From assembly GCF_023667495.1 (NCBI RefSeq), contig NZ_JAMOZL010000002.1:310001-374000 (forward strand): DNA of 64,000 nucleotides, given 5' to 3'. This DNA comes from Dyadobacter sp. MSC1_007. GTDB lineage: Bacteria > Bacteroidota > Bacteroidia > Cytophagales > Spirosomataceae. Positions 17,380 through 26,296 of the stretch are shown in pieces. Every line of letters begins with the position of its first letter. The first letter of the stretch is position 1. The notes under the pieces were generated by a model. It made no database searches and was not told the DNA's origin. It saw only the letters and a program-made list of their open reading frames with translations. Both the position numbers and the translations under genes were made by a program.

Positions 17380-18734
17380 TCTTCCCGGCCAACCTGGCCG
17401 CCCTTAAAATTGACTTCCAGGTTATCGGCGGGCGATCCGGGTGCGAACGCCCGGCATAATGGCGCTCCCGGAGAGATCGGGGCGATCATTTCGACGGCCC
17501 GGATGCCCAGCGCGCGAGCTACCACGCCAGAGGTGTCGCCTCCTGCAATAACAATACGCTTGACCTTGGTTTCGGCAGCAACGCCTCGTGCGATCCGGCC
17601 TAATGCATTGCCATACAATTCAGCTGTCATGCCCTGAATTTCGGTTTCGTTCAATCCTTTTTGTTTGAGAATCGCATTAGAAGCGGCAAACCGCTCATCC
17701 TGAGTACTCTTACTTGTATGGATGATCACGCTTTTTCCTATTTCGATCAGTTGTATTGCCTTTTGTATTTCTATTAAAAAGGAAGGATCATTCATGCCGC
17801 CAGCAATACCAGGCGTGTTGAGTGCGATCTCTGCAAAGCCATTTGCGAGAGCCCAGTCAATTTGACGGGCGGTAACGGGCGAGCAACTGCCAGATACGAC
17901 AAGTATGGGTGACGAATGCCCTGGATCTGGCCAGGAATCCGGTTTCTCTATCAGATTTTGCTGTTGCCAGATGCTTGTCAAAGCCATTTCCACTCCTGAG
18001 GAACCGACTGAAAAATGAGGCACCATTGCATTGCCATATAAATCGATCAATGCGCCGACGCGGGGCATCTGGTGTTCGTACAACGCGTCGAAAAGTATCA
18101 CATCTGCGCCTTGGGCTATTTTATCTTCCAGCACTTCGGCGGATAAACCGGCTTCCGCTTCGATTTGCAGTATATCGATCAAATCGCTTTGTTTTTGGGT
18201 TTGTCTGGCCAAATGGATAAGCAAGTCGCTCTCGTCGGCAGGCGTAACCGGATGTTTGCTCATGCTGGGGTGGCGGTCGAGGCGGTGAATGTTCCCGTTG
18301 CTGCCAATACCCATCCGGGCGAAAAGATTTCCGAACGCACAGTAGCGCCCCAGCGAGGGAGCAGCCACCACCATGGAAACAAAACGGGACGCAAACACCT
18401 CCATTCCAACATCGATAGCTTTTCCAATACTGCCGATCGTCGGCGAAGAGTCAAATGTGGAGCAGACCTTGTAATGCACATGCCGTGCGCCGGTGCGTTT
18501 CAGTGTTTCAAATGCAGGCCGTAAAGTCTGTTCCATTTTGTCCGGCGACATTGCTCGTGTCATGCCTGCGATGCCGTAAGCAAGTATGCCTGGAAATGCT
18601 GCAAGGTCGGCGGCGGTGGGCGGTCCGATGAACAATGCAGTTCGCACGCCGGCGCGTTCAAGGATCTCCATGGCATCTGTGGAACCTGTGAAATCGTCGC
18701 CATAATAGGCTAAGAGCAGTCCGTTATCTTTCAT
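17346..18734 (-). CDS. DUF1537 four-carbon/branched sugar-acid kinase
   Basis: 462 residues. The N-terminal substrate domain begins Y-Y-G-D-D-F-T-G-S-T-D-A-M (about 10-22), and the C-terminal nucleotide domain has the V-I-A-G-G-D-T-S-G-V-V-A-R-A-L-G segment (about 398-413) with S-P-G-A-P-L-C near 427. These define the DUF1537 (OtnK/DtnK/OiaK-type) family, which phosphorylates C4 acids (threonate, erythronate, 2-oxo-tetronate) or 3-oxo-isoapionate. Its start codon overlaps the stop of the RuBisCO-like gene by four bases (ATGA), so the two are translated together. In known apiose metabolism exactly this pair (OiaK plus the RuBisCO-like OiaX or OiaC) works in series, making 3-oxo-isoapionate kinase the leading hypothesis. 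The family is firm, the substrate inferred. Confidence 0.85.
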   Translation of the reverse strand: MKDNGLLLAYYGDDFTGSTDAMEILERAGVRTALFIGPPTAADLAAFPGILAYGIAGMTRAMSPDKMEQTLRPAFETLKRTGARHVHYKVCSTFDSSPTIGSIGKAIDVGMEVFASRFVSMVVAAPSLGRYCAFGNLFARMGIGSNGNIHRLDRHPSMSKHPVTPADESDLLIHLARQTQKQSDLIDILQIEAEAGLSAEVLEDKIAQGADVILFDALYEHQMPRVGALIDLYGNAMVPHFSVGSSGVEMALTSIWQQQNLIEKPDSWPDPGHSSPILVVSGSCSPVTARQIDWALANGFAEIALNTPGIAGGMNDPSFLIEIQKAIQLIEIGKSVIIHTSKSTQDERFAASNAILKQKGLNETEIQGMTAELYGNALGRIARGVAAETKVKRIVIAGGDTSGVVARALGIRAVEMIAPISPGAPLCRAFAPGSPADNLEVNFKGGQVGREDYFGSVMRGRL

Positions 18735-19993
18735 GCGCGGTCGAAATGCAGGTTTCCGAATTTCTCAACAGACTTCCCGAATTCCGGATAAAGTACTGCG
18801 GCTTCTGAGAGGGAAATGCCGTCCACCGCGCCTTGCCAGGCCTGTTGCAAGGCCATAACGCCGGCTGCCGGACCGCCCGGATGTGCCATAATGCCTCCGC
18901 CTGCCATATATAAGAGGTCGGTCGTATTTGTGCGGCGGTAGGTTTCAAATGCCTGTCCGCCCCACTGGCCCGATGACACGACTGGTAAAACAGTATAACC
19001 GCCCAGCATTGGTTCCAGGCAGGCTTCGATGGATTTAACGACCGAGTCGTCTGATTCCCAGAATTTGTTCTGAATGCCATTCACATGCAGTTGGTCCACG
19101 CCCGCGAGTCGCCACAATTTTTGATACGCTGCGAATTCGATTCCTAGTAAAGGATGACGGTTGAGCATTCCCCAGCCATTGCGGTGACCGTGGATAGCCA
19201 ATTGTCCCAGATCACAAATGCGTTTGGAAGCCGATAGTCCCACGCTGTTAAGGCTGATCATCGCGCAAGTCCCTCCCGATTTGACCACATATTCGTATTT
19301 GTGCCGCATTTCATCCATTTCATCACTGATATTGAATGCATACATTACTTTTTTACCCGTTTTGTCCGCATGCCTGTTAATGACACGCATAACTGCATCC
19401 ACGCGATCTTCAAAGCGGGAGTTGGCGGTGGAAGCCATGAGCTCGTCGTCTTTAATGAAGTCGATTCCAGCTTGTGCCAGTATTCCGGCCATTTCAGCGG
19501 TTTGGTTGGGCGTCAAACCGACGCTTGGTTTGATGATGGTTCCTATTAATGGCCTGCCTTGCGGAATGCCCGTCAGGTCGCGACATCCTGCGATTCCAAA
19601 CTTCGGGCCGCGAAAATGAGCTGCATAGGAAGCTGGAATGTCGATATCCATCAGTTTTAATCCGGTAAACTGGGTGATCTCGTACAAGTTGCCTTGCAAA
19701 GTTGATATCAGGGTAGGAAGGTTATATCCAAAATTTTCGATTGACCAGGACACCTTAATATATGCGCGATGATACATGCCGTTTCTGGAAGAAGCGCCGG
19801 GAATGGCCGGCTCTCCTACCATTCCGGCGGGCGTAATGGATTCCACACGTGCGGCAAAACGGTTCCTGAGTTCTTCCGTTTCGCCAGGCACTGCTACAAA
19901 CGTTCCTGACGATTGCTCTCCGGCCAATACGGCTGCTGCTTTCTCCACTTCATAGGGTGTTTCAATGTAGTAAGTGGCGGCAATTCTTTCCAT
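18731..19993 (-). CDS. RuBisCO-like protein (form IV), candidate 3-oxo-isoapionate-4-phosphate enzyme
   Basis: 420 residues, the usual large-subunit length. Key RuBisCO positions are retained: G-T-I-I-K-P-S-V-G-L (Lys155, equivalent to Lys175), I-D-F-I-K-D-D-E (Lys181, the carbamylated Lys, with Asp183 and Glu184 for magnesium), H-G-H-R (268-271), a Lys310 in Q-N-K-F-W-E-S at the loop-6 position, S-S-G-Q-W-G-G (340-346) and the phosphate-binding G-G-G-I-M-A-H-P-G-G-P (365-375). The usual G-K-L-E-G-E loop is absent, so it is not a CO2-fixing enzyme. Coupling to a DUF1537 kinase matches OiaX (transcarboxylase/hydrolase) or OiaC (decarboxylase), which split or decarboxylate 3-oxo-isoapionate 4-phosphate. 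The RuBisCO-like call is firm; which of the two reactions it performs cannot be told from sequence alone. Confidence 0.9.
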   Translation of the reverse strand: MERIAATYYIETPYEVEKAAAVLAGEQSSGTFVAVPGETEELRNRFAARVESITPAGMVGEPAIPGASSRNGMYHRAYIKVSWSIENFGYNLPTLISTLQGNLYEITQFTGLKLMDIDIPASYAAHFRGPKFGIAGCRDLTGIPQGRPLIGTIIKPSVGLTPNQTAEMAGILAQAGIDFIKDDELMASTANSRFEDRVDAVMRVINRHADKTGKKVMYAFNISDEMDEMRHKYEYVVKSGGTCAMISLNSVGLSASKRICDLGQLAIHGHRNGWGMLNRHPLLGIEFAAYQKLWRLAGVDQLHVNGIQNKFWESDDSVVKSIEACLEPMLGGYTVLPVVSSGQWGGQAFETYRRTNTTDLLYMAGGGIMAHPGGPAAGVMALQQAWQGAVDGISLSEAAVLYPEFGKSVEKFGNLHFDRA

Positions 19994-20244
19994 TTATTTT
20001 GAGATTAACTATTTTATACTTACGAATGTATTGTGTTTCTATATCTTTTGATGTAGCAAATGACGGCAATATTCGCCTCGAATGCCGCCTTTGAAATAGT
20101 ATTTGACAATTTTTTATAAAAATAAGACATAAATAGCTTGCATATGTTTTTTATAAATAAAATTGTTCCTATTTTTCGTAAAAAATAGAATAAAAAAGAA
20201 AATAAAAGAAAACAACTACACTTTCCTAATCACCTCATTTACTT
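19994..20244. other. Divergent AT-rich control region between RuBisCO-like gene and susC
   Basis: 251 bases, very AT-rich in the right half (20101-20225). It must hold promoters for both the minus-strand RuBisCO-like/kinase pair and the plus-strand SusC/SusD/GH140 operon. I see no exact TAnnTTTG match or clear operator, so the promoter positions are not assigned. Confidence 0.5.
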
Positions 20245-23200
20245 ATGAAACATCTATTACGTATCATCCTGGCATGCTTACTGGTCGTTCCGGTGGTGCA
20301 TGCGCAGACCCTGACGGTGAAAGGCAGGGTAACAGGTGTGAGCGACACCGACCCGTTGCCCGGGGTGAGCGTCGTGATCAAAGGCACGCAGCGTGGAACG
20401 ACTACCAACGCCGATGGCGCGTTCCAGATCGATGTGCCCGACCAGGCTACTGTGCTGGTATTCAGTTTTGTAGGTTACAAATCGGTGGAAGAAACCGTAG
20501 GCAGCCGGGCTGACATTCATGTAAAGCTTTCTCCCGAAAACAAATCACTGGAAGAGGTGATTGTGGTGGGTTATGGAACACAGAGCAAAAGAGCCGTCAC
20601 TGGATCAGTAATCTCTGTTAACTATGACAAGTTCAAGGACCGTTCATTCAGTAATGTGAGCCAGTCGCTGGCTGGTACATTACCGGGGGTAAATATTTCG
20701 CAGTCGCAGGGCGCGCCGGGTGCTTCGCCGGTGATCAAGATCCGCGGGGTGAGTTCAATCACGGCTGGTACCAATCCGCTGATCGTTGTGGATGGTGTTC
20801 CGTTGGAAAACTTCAACCTGAACCTTATTAATCCGCAGGATATCGAGTCCATTGAAGTGTTGAAAGACGCTTCGTCCGCAGCTATTTATGGGTCGAGAGG
20901 ATCGAGTGGGGTTATCCTGGTCACTACTAAAATGGGTAAGCCTGGCAAGGTGAATGTAAGCGCCAATGTCGAATACGGCTCTCAAAAGGTGGTTCGTCGT
21001 GTGAAAATGATGGACGCCCAGCAGTTTATCGAAACATATATAGATGCCAAAAACAACGCCTGGACAGCGCAGGGGGGCAAAGCGAGCGATCCTAACAGTG
21101 TGCGTCCCGCTACATTGCGTATTCCTGAGGATTTTACAACCAATCCGCAGCAGTTTGGTAAAGGCACCGACTGGCAGGATGTAATGTTCCGCACGGCGCC
21201 TTCTTATAATGCACAGGTTACGATTTCGGGTGGTACTGAGAAAACGCAATACATGTTTTCGGGCGCCTACCTGGACCAGACTGCTGTACTGGACGCCAAT
21301 TATTACAAGCGTCTTTCAGTAAGATCAAATGTGAAAACACAGATCAGTAAAAGGCTCAGCGCGGGTTTGAATCTGGGTATAACCTCCATTTTTGACCGCA
21401 CAGAAGGCACGCAGGGTAAAAGCGACGTGATCAGTCTGGGTTTGCAAAGCGACCCGATATTCCCGGTTTACAATGAAAATGGCAACCTCGGTTTCCGCGA
21501 TCCCAACTCGACCTGGTTCCGGTTTACTTCATTTGCGGATATGAACCTCTGGCACCCATACTCGCTCACACGTGAGGTGGACAAGGGTCGGAAGTCGTTC
21601 AATACGCTCGGAACAGGCTTTTTGGAATACGAGATCGTCGACGGGCTCCGCTTCCGGACGAGCATCAGCGGTAACCTTTATAATATGCGCAATTCCTTTT
21701 ATTGGAATGATAAACAGAAATACGGGTATTCAGCAGTGCTGGCCGCGCAGGGTAATGCAGGTGATGCCTATATGTTCAACTGGTTGAGTGAGAATACTTT
21801 GACCTACGATAAAAAGTTCGGAGACCATGCATTCACCGGTTTATTAGGTTATACAAGTCAAAAACAGCGTGATGAAACGATGTACGTGGCCGCAAATAAT
21901 TTCCCGAATGACCTCGTACATACATTGAATGCAGGAACTGTAACGGCTGGTAATACCACTGCAAGCGAATGGTCGCTGCTGTCGTACCTGGCGCGTGTTC
22001 AATATAATTTCAAAAACAAATACTTCCTGACCGGTGCCATCCGTCGGGACGGAATGTCGCGGTTTGGCGAGGATAACAAATGGGGTTATTTCCCGTCTGT
22101 TTCGGCTGGTTGGCTCATTTCGGACGAGGCATTTATGTCGGGTGTGACGGCGGTGAACAACCTGAAACTGCGCGCCAGTTTTGGTGTGACGGGTAACAAC
22201 CAAATTCCCAACTATGGGGCGATCAGCCTGCTGGCGGCAGCTCCTTATGTGAATGGTTCGACATTGGGTAATGGTTTGAAAGTGAATACGATCGCCAACT
22301 CCGGATTGAAGTGGGAAAAGACCGACCAGTTTAACCTAGGGGTTGATTTGGGCCTGTTCAATAACCGCATTAACCTGTCGGCCGAATTCTACAACTCACT
22401 GACGCGCGATATGCTGCTTTTCGTGCCGGTGCCGGACATCACCGGCTTCTCGACCCAGCTGACTAACATTGGCAAAATGCGTAACAGAGGCGTCGAGCTT
22501 AATTTATCTACCAAAAACCTGACTGGCGATTTTACCTGGACAACGGATTTCAACATTTCCAGAAACCGTAATAAGGTATTGCAACTCGGGCCGACCAATG
22601 CGCCAATCCAATATGTCGATAACGTCGTAACCGTGCGTACGGAGGTCGGGCAGCCGGTTTCGAACTTCTACGGCTACATTTTTGATGGTGTTTTCAAAAA
22701 CCAGGCTGAGGTTGACGCTTATCCGCACCACACCAGCACCACACCGGGCGACCCGAAAGTGCGCGACGTGAATGGCGATGGCAAAATATCCGACGCAGAC
22801 AGGACGGTTTTGGGAAATTATCAGCCGGATTTTACGGCAGGTATCACCAATACTGTTGGCTACAAAGGTTTTGAATTGTCGTTCCTGTTTCAGGGATCTT
22901 TTGGCGGTGAAATTGCCAATAACAATGTGCGTTACCTGGGCACGTGGGACAATGGCCGCAACTTCTTCGCGAGCATGTACAACTACTGGCGCTCGGAAAG
23001 CAACCCGGGCGATGGGACGCATTTCAAGCCGAGTGTGAATTACCTGGGCTTGCAAAAGCAGTTCTCTTCTTATTGGGTTGAAGACGCTTCGTTTGTGAGG
23101 CTGCGGAACGTACGCGTTTCTTACGCGGTGCCTGCTCAATGGGCTTCCAAACTGAAAATCACCAATGCGCGGGTTTATGTAAATGCCGAGAATGTGCATT

Positions 23201-23391
23201 TGTTCAGCAAATACACCGGTTATGATCCCGAGAACACGACTTACGGGACCACTTCCTACACGAGCAGCATGGAAACGGCCGGGTCGTACAGTAGCGGCAA
23301 CGCACCGGTGCCGGGCGCATTCCAGGGAGTGGATTATGGGTCGTATCCGTTGCCACGAGTAATTACTGTTGGGATTAAGGCTGATTTTTAA
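20245..23391 (+). CDS. susC: SusC/RagA TonB-dependent outer-membrane transporter
   Basis: 1048 residues. A signal peptide (V-V-H-A-Q, about 1-21) is followed by a carboxypeptidase-D-like beta-sandwich (about 24-105; V-K-G-R-V-T-G-V-S and F-S-F-V-G-Y-K). Next come the V-V-G-Y-G-T-Q TonB-box-like segment (about 110), the plug (about 118-225; L-I-V-V-D-G-V-P, I-E-V-L-K-D-A-S-S-A-A-I-Y-G) and a 22-strand-type barrel ending in F. It imports oligosaccharides across the outer membrane with energy from TonB. It leads the operon susC, susD, GH140, propeller/LamG, GH127, so its cargo is probably an apiose-bearing pectic oligosaccharide. It has no STN signalling domain, unlike the second susC at 44717, so it is not controlled through an anti-sigma partner. 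Confidence 0.95.
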   Translation: MKHLLRIILACLLVVPVVHAQTLTVKGRVTGVSDTDPLPGVSVVIKGTQRGTTTNADGAFQIDVPDQATVLVFSFVGYKSVEETVGSRADIHVKLSPENKSLEEVIVVGYGTQSKRAVTGSVISVNYDKFKDRSFSNVSQSLAGTLPGVNISQSQGAPGASPVIKIRGVSSITAGTNPLIVVDGVPLENFNLNLINPQDIESIEVLKDASSAAIYGSRGSSGVILVTTKMGKPGKVNVSANVEYGSQKVVRRVKMMDAQQFIETYIDAKNNAWTAQGGKASDPNSVRPATLRIPEDFTTNPQQFGKGTDWQDVMFRTAPSYNAQVTISGGTEKTQYMFSGAYLDQTAVLDANYYKRLSVRSNVKTQISKRLSAGLNLGITSIFDRTEGTQGKSDVISLGLQSDPIFPVYNENGNLGFRDPNSTWFRFTSFADMNLWHPYSLTREVDKGRKSFNTLGTGFLEYEIVDGLRFRTSISGNLYNMRNSFYWNDKQKYGYSAVLAAQGNAGDAYMFNWLSENTLTYDKKFGDHAFTGLLGYTSQKQRDETMYVAANNFPNDLVHTLNAGTVTAGNTTASEWSLLSYLARVQYNFKNKYFLTGAIRRDGMSRFGEDNKWGYFPSVSAGWLISDEAFMSGVTAVNNLKLRASFGVTGNNQIPNYGAISLLAAAPYVNGSTLGNGLKVNTIANSGLKWEKTDQFNLGVDLGLFNNRINLSAEFYNSLTRDMLLFVPVPDITGFSTQLTNIGKMRNRGVELNLSTKNLTGDFTWTTDFNISRNRNKVLQLGPTNAPIQYVDNVVTVRTEVGQPVSNFYGYIFDGVFKNQAEVDAYPHHTSTTPGDPKVRDVNGDGKISDADRTVLGNYQPDFTAGITNTVGYKGFELSFLFQGSFGGEIANNNVRYLGTWDNGRNFFASMYNYWRSESNPGDGTHFKPSVNYLGLQKQFSSYWVEDASFVRLRNVRVSYAVPAQWASKLKITNARVYVNAENVHLFSKYTGYDPENTTYGTTSYTSSMETAGSYSSGNAPVPGAFQGVDYGSYPLPRVITVGIKADF

Positions 23392-23469
23392 CATCTCTTT
23401 ATAGCCACGAAGACACTAATGGACACGAAGTGCGTTCGTCGGACCGGTGGCAATAAAAAATACGAAAAA

Positions 23470-24882
23470 ATGAAAAAATACATCAAATCCATAGCCCTCG
23501 CGGCACTGATAGCTACCACCTGGAGCTGCAAGGATTCCTTTCTGGAACTTGCCCCGGTCTCCAATCCGAGTGCGGAGAATTTTTACAAAACAAAAACAGA
23601 TTTTGACCTGGCGTCGAACGCTGCTTACAACACCCTGTACACGGTTTACCACCCGCAGGGCCCGGTTTCTTATGCCGGTGAGTTAATGGCCGACAATGTC
23701 ACGATCTTCAATATTTCGGGTAACCAGGCCGATAAATGGCAATTCCGTGACTACACGCTGGCGCCTGCCAACACCATGGTTTACCAGTTCTGGCAGGATT
23801 TCTACAAATCGATTTACAACATCAATATCATTCTCGAAAAAATCGAAACTGCTGAACTCGACCAGGCTTACAAGGCCCAGACAAAGGGCGAAATGCTTTT
23901 CCTGAGATCGTTGTATTACTTTCAAATGGTGCAGATCTGGGGCGATGTGCCGCTGGTGACCAAGCCGGTAACGGCAGCAGAGGCTTATAATATTCTTCGC
24001 TCACCTGCTACTGAGGTTTATGCCCAGATTATCAAGGATTTGTCGGATGCGAAATCCAAACTCGGTGTAACGCCAGCTATTGCTGGAAGGGCTACAAAAG
24101 GTGCCGCACAAGCCTTGCTCGGCAAAGTGTATCTGGCGACTGGCGACAAAACCAATGGCGTGAAGGAGCTTAAAGAGGTAGTTGACAGCAAGCAATATGA
24201 TTTGCTGCCTTCGTTTGCTGCGTTATGGGATGTCAAAAACAAAAACACGAAAGAATCAATCTTCGAAATTCAGTACCTGGGAGGCTCGGCAACGAACCCT
24301 TACAGCAACTATTACCTCGAATTTTTCCCTAATTCCAATGCATTGGGCTTTTATGGAGCAGGTATGAATCAGGTTGTGGAAGATCTCTGGAATGAATACG
24401 AAAAAGGTGATGGCCGTAGAGAAGCATCAATCGACACGGGTTATAGCGATGCAAAAGGCAATTTTACCAAAGCCAAATTCCCGAAAAAATGGACGGATAA
24501 ATCGGCCCCGCTCATTAACCAGAATATTGCGGCGAACAATAACTTCATCGTTTTGCGCTATGCCGATGTGTTGCTCCTGCTTTCGGAGGCGACCGGTGAC
24601 GCCACTTATCTCAACCTGGTCCGTAAAAGAGCGGGCTTGTCATTGTATGGCGAAAGCGGTTATCCCGCTCAATACAATACCGTAGCCTTGGCCGTGGAGC
24701 ATGAACGCCGGGTGGAACTTGCATTCGAATTCCAGCGCTGGTTTGACCTAAAAAGGACTAATCGTGTGATTCCCGTTCTGACGGCGAAGGGGAAACCGGT
24801 TACCCAGAACAAGCTCGTGCTGCCTATCCCGAACATCGTCCGCGACCAGAATGCCAAGATTACCCAGAATGCAGGATATTAA
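23470..24882 (+). CDS. susD: SusD/RagB-family surface glycan-binding lipoprotein
   Basis: 470 residues from the ATG at 23470; a 17-codon upstream extension is in frame but would bury the lipoprotein signal. The signal ends T-T-W-S-C (Cys about 19), followed by the usual F-L-E-L-A-P-V. Further signs are a TPR-like helical core, the S-L-Y-Y-F-Q-M-V-Q-I-W-G-D-V-P-L segment (about 150-165), L-R-Y-A-D-V-L-L-L-L-S-E-A (about 360) and the C-terminal F-E-F-Q-R-W-F-D-L-K-R helix with N-A-G-Y at the end. It caps the SusC channel encoded 78 bases upstream and binds the same glycan. Expected function: capture of the oligosaccharide that the downstream GH140 and GH127 enzymes process. Confidence 0.95.
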   Translation: MKKYIKSIALAALIATTWSCKDSFLELAPVSNPSAENFYKTKTDFDLASNAAYNTLYTVYHPQGPVSYAGELMADNVTIFNISGNQADKWQFRDYTLAPANTMVYQFWQDFYKSIYNINIILEKIETAELDQAYKAQTKGEMLFLRSLYYFQMVQIWGDVPLVTKPVTAAEAYNILRSPATEVYAQIIKDLSDAKSKLGVTPAIAGRATKGAAQALLGKVYLATGDKTNGVKELKEVVDSKQYDLLPSFAALWDVKNKNTKESIFEIQYLGGSATNPYSNYYLEFFPNSNALGFYGAGMNQVVEDLWNEYEKGDGRREASIDTGYSDAKGNFTKAKFPKKWTDKSAPLINQNIAANNNFIVLRYADVLLLLSEATGDATYLNLVRKRAGLSLYGESGYPAQYNTVALAVEHERRVELAFEFQRWFDLKRTNRVIPVLTAKGKPVTQNKLVLPIPNIVRDQNAKITQNAGY

Positions 24883-24894
24883 GTGATGTAATTT

Positions 24895-26295
24895 ATGATT
24901 TTACAAAAAACGAAGCTACTGTTTTGGGTACTGGCGCTTTGTGCGGGCATAATTGCCGGCACAAAGCGCTTTGATAATGAAGTGAAAAAAATAAAGATCT
25001 CGGAGAACAAGAGATTTTTTGCAGATCAGGATGGTAAGCCATTTTTCTGGCTGGGCGATACCGGATGGCTGCTTTTTTCTAGACTAAAACGGGAAGAAGC
25101 AGATCGTTACCTCACCCACCGTCAGCAAAAGGGCTTCAATGTAGTGCAGGTGATGGTGGTGCAGGCATTGCGAACCGTTAATGTGTACGGTGATTCTGCG
25201 CTGGCAGACCGTAATCTGGGCCATCCGGATGTGACCAACGGCGCATCGTTCGCGGATTCCGTTCAATATGATTATTGGGACCATGTGGATTATGTGGTGG
25301 ATAAAGCCCGCGAAAAGGGCATTTACATTGCAATGGTGCCTGTTTGGGGCAATGCCGTGAAATCAGGGAAAATTTCGGTGGAGCAGGCGCGGCGTTATGC
25401 GGATTTTCTGTCTAAACGCTATAAAAACAAGTCGAACATCATCTGGCTGAATGGCGGCGACGTGCGCGGAGATAATTTTCCGGAAGTGTGGGAAGCGATT
25501 GGCAGCAGGATAAGAGCGCAGGATCCTAACCACCTCATTACATTCCATCCGTTTGGCAGGACGCAGTCTTCTGAATGGTTCCATGACCGGGAGTGGCTGG
25601 ATTTCAACATGTTCCAATCCGGACACCGCACCTATGCACAGGACAATGACCCGAAAGACCATCGCTACGGCGAGGACAACTGGCGATATGTAGAGAATGA
25701 CTATAATAGGAAGCCTGTAAAACCGACGCTGGACGGAGAGCCTTCATACGAGAATATCTGGCATGGCCTGCACGATAAAACCCAACCTGTGTGGACGGCC
25801 GATGACGTACGCAGATATGCATACTGGTCGGTGTTCGCGGGTGGGTGCGGGTTCACCTACGGGAATAATGCGGTCATGCAGATGCGTAACCCGCGTACAC
25901 ACAAGAATCCCGATGGCAAGACGAGTTATTGGTTTGACGCCATTCATGATCCCGGGGCCGGGCAAATGGGCCATCTCAAAAAGCTGATGCTTTCAAAATC
26001 CTATTTCGACCGCGTACCCGACCAGTCGCTGGTGGCCAATGATGGCGAGCGATACGAGAGGCTGGCCGCAACCCGTGGCAAGGATTATGCGATGGTTTAT
26101 ACCTGGACGGGGCGGGAGATTAAGTTGAATATGGGCAAAATTACCGCCAAGGTTGTGAATGCGGGCTGGTTTGATCCCCGGACGGGGAAGATGACGAACA
26201 TAGGTTTGGTTGAAAATAGAGGTATTAAAACATTTGACCCGCCGGGAGAGGTTAGAAACGGGAACGATTGGGTTTTGATCTTGGAAAAACAATAA
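24895..26295 (+). CDS. GH140-type apiosidase (DUF4038)
   Basis: 466 residues with an N-terminal signal segment (about 1-22). The DUF4038 TIM barrel starts at F-F-A-D-Q-D-G-K-P-F-F-W-L-G-D-T-G-W (42-58). Asp189 in W-L-N-G-G-D-V and Glu282 in T-L-D-G-E-P-S-Y-E are well placed to be the two carboxylate catalysts. A beta-sandwich (about 385-466; W-F-D-P-R-T-G, then P-G-E-V-R-N-G-N-D-W-V-L-I-L) follows. This architecture is that of GH140, whose characterised Bacteroides member removes D-apiose chains from rhamnogalacturonan-II. It lies 12 bases after susD. With the RuBisCO-like/DUF1537 pair and the split transketolase nearby, it anchors the apiose interpretation of the window. The family is strong from pattern; activity is inferred from the family. 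Confidence 0.85.
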   Translation: MILQKTKLLFWVLALCAGIIAGTKRFDNEVKKIKISENKRFFADQDGKPFFWLGDTGWLLFSRLKREEADRYLTHRQQKGFNVVQVMVVQALRTVNVYGDSALADRNLGHPDVTNGASFADSVQYDYWDHVDYVVDKAREKGIYIAMVPVWGNAVKSGKISVEQARRYADFLSKRYKNKSNIIWLNGGDVRGDNFPEVWEAIGSRIRAQDPNHLITFHPFGRTQSSEWFHDREWLDFNMFQSGHRTYAQDNDPKDHRYGEDNWRYVENDYNRKPVKPTLDGEPSYENIWHGLHDKTQPVWTADDVRRYAYWSVFAGGCGFTYGNNAVMQMRNPRTHKNPDGKTSYWFDAIHDPGAGQMGHLKKLMLSKSYFDRVPDQSLVANDGERYERLAATRGKDYAMVYTWTGREIKLNMGKITAKVVNAGWFDPRTGKMTNIGLVENRGIKTFDPPGEVRNGNDWVLILEKQ

Positions 26296-26296
26296 T

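Noticed and set aside
18731..19993. True carbon-fixing RuBisCO
   Set aside because: The loop-6 G-K-L-E-G-E motif is changed, there is no small subunit or phosphoribulokinase, and the neighbour is a sugar-acid kinase.
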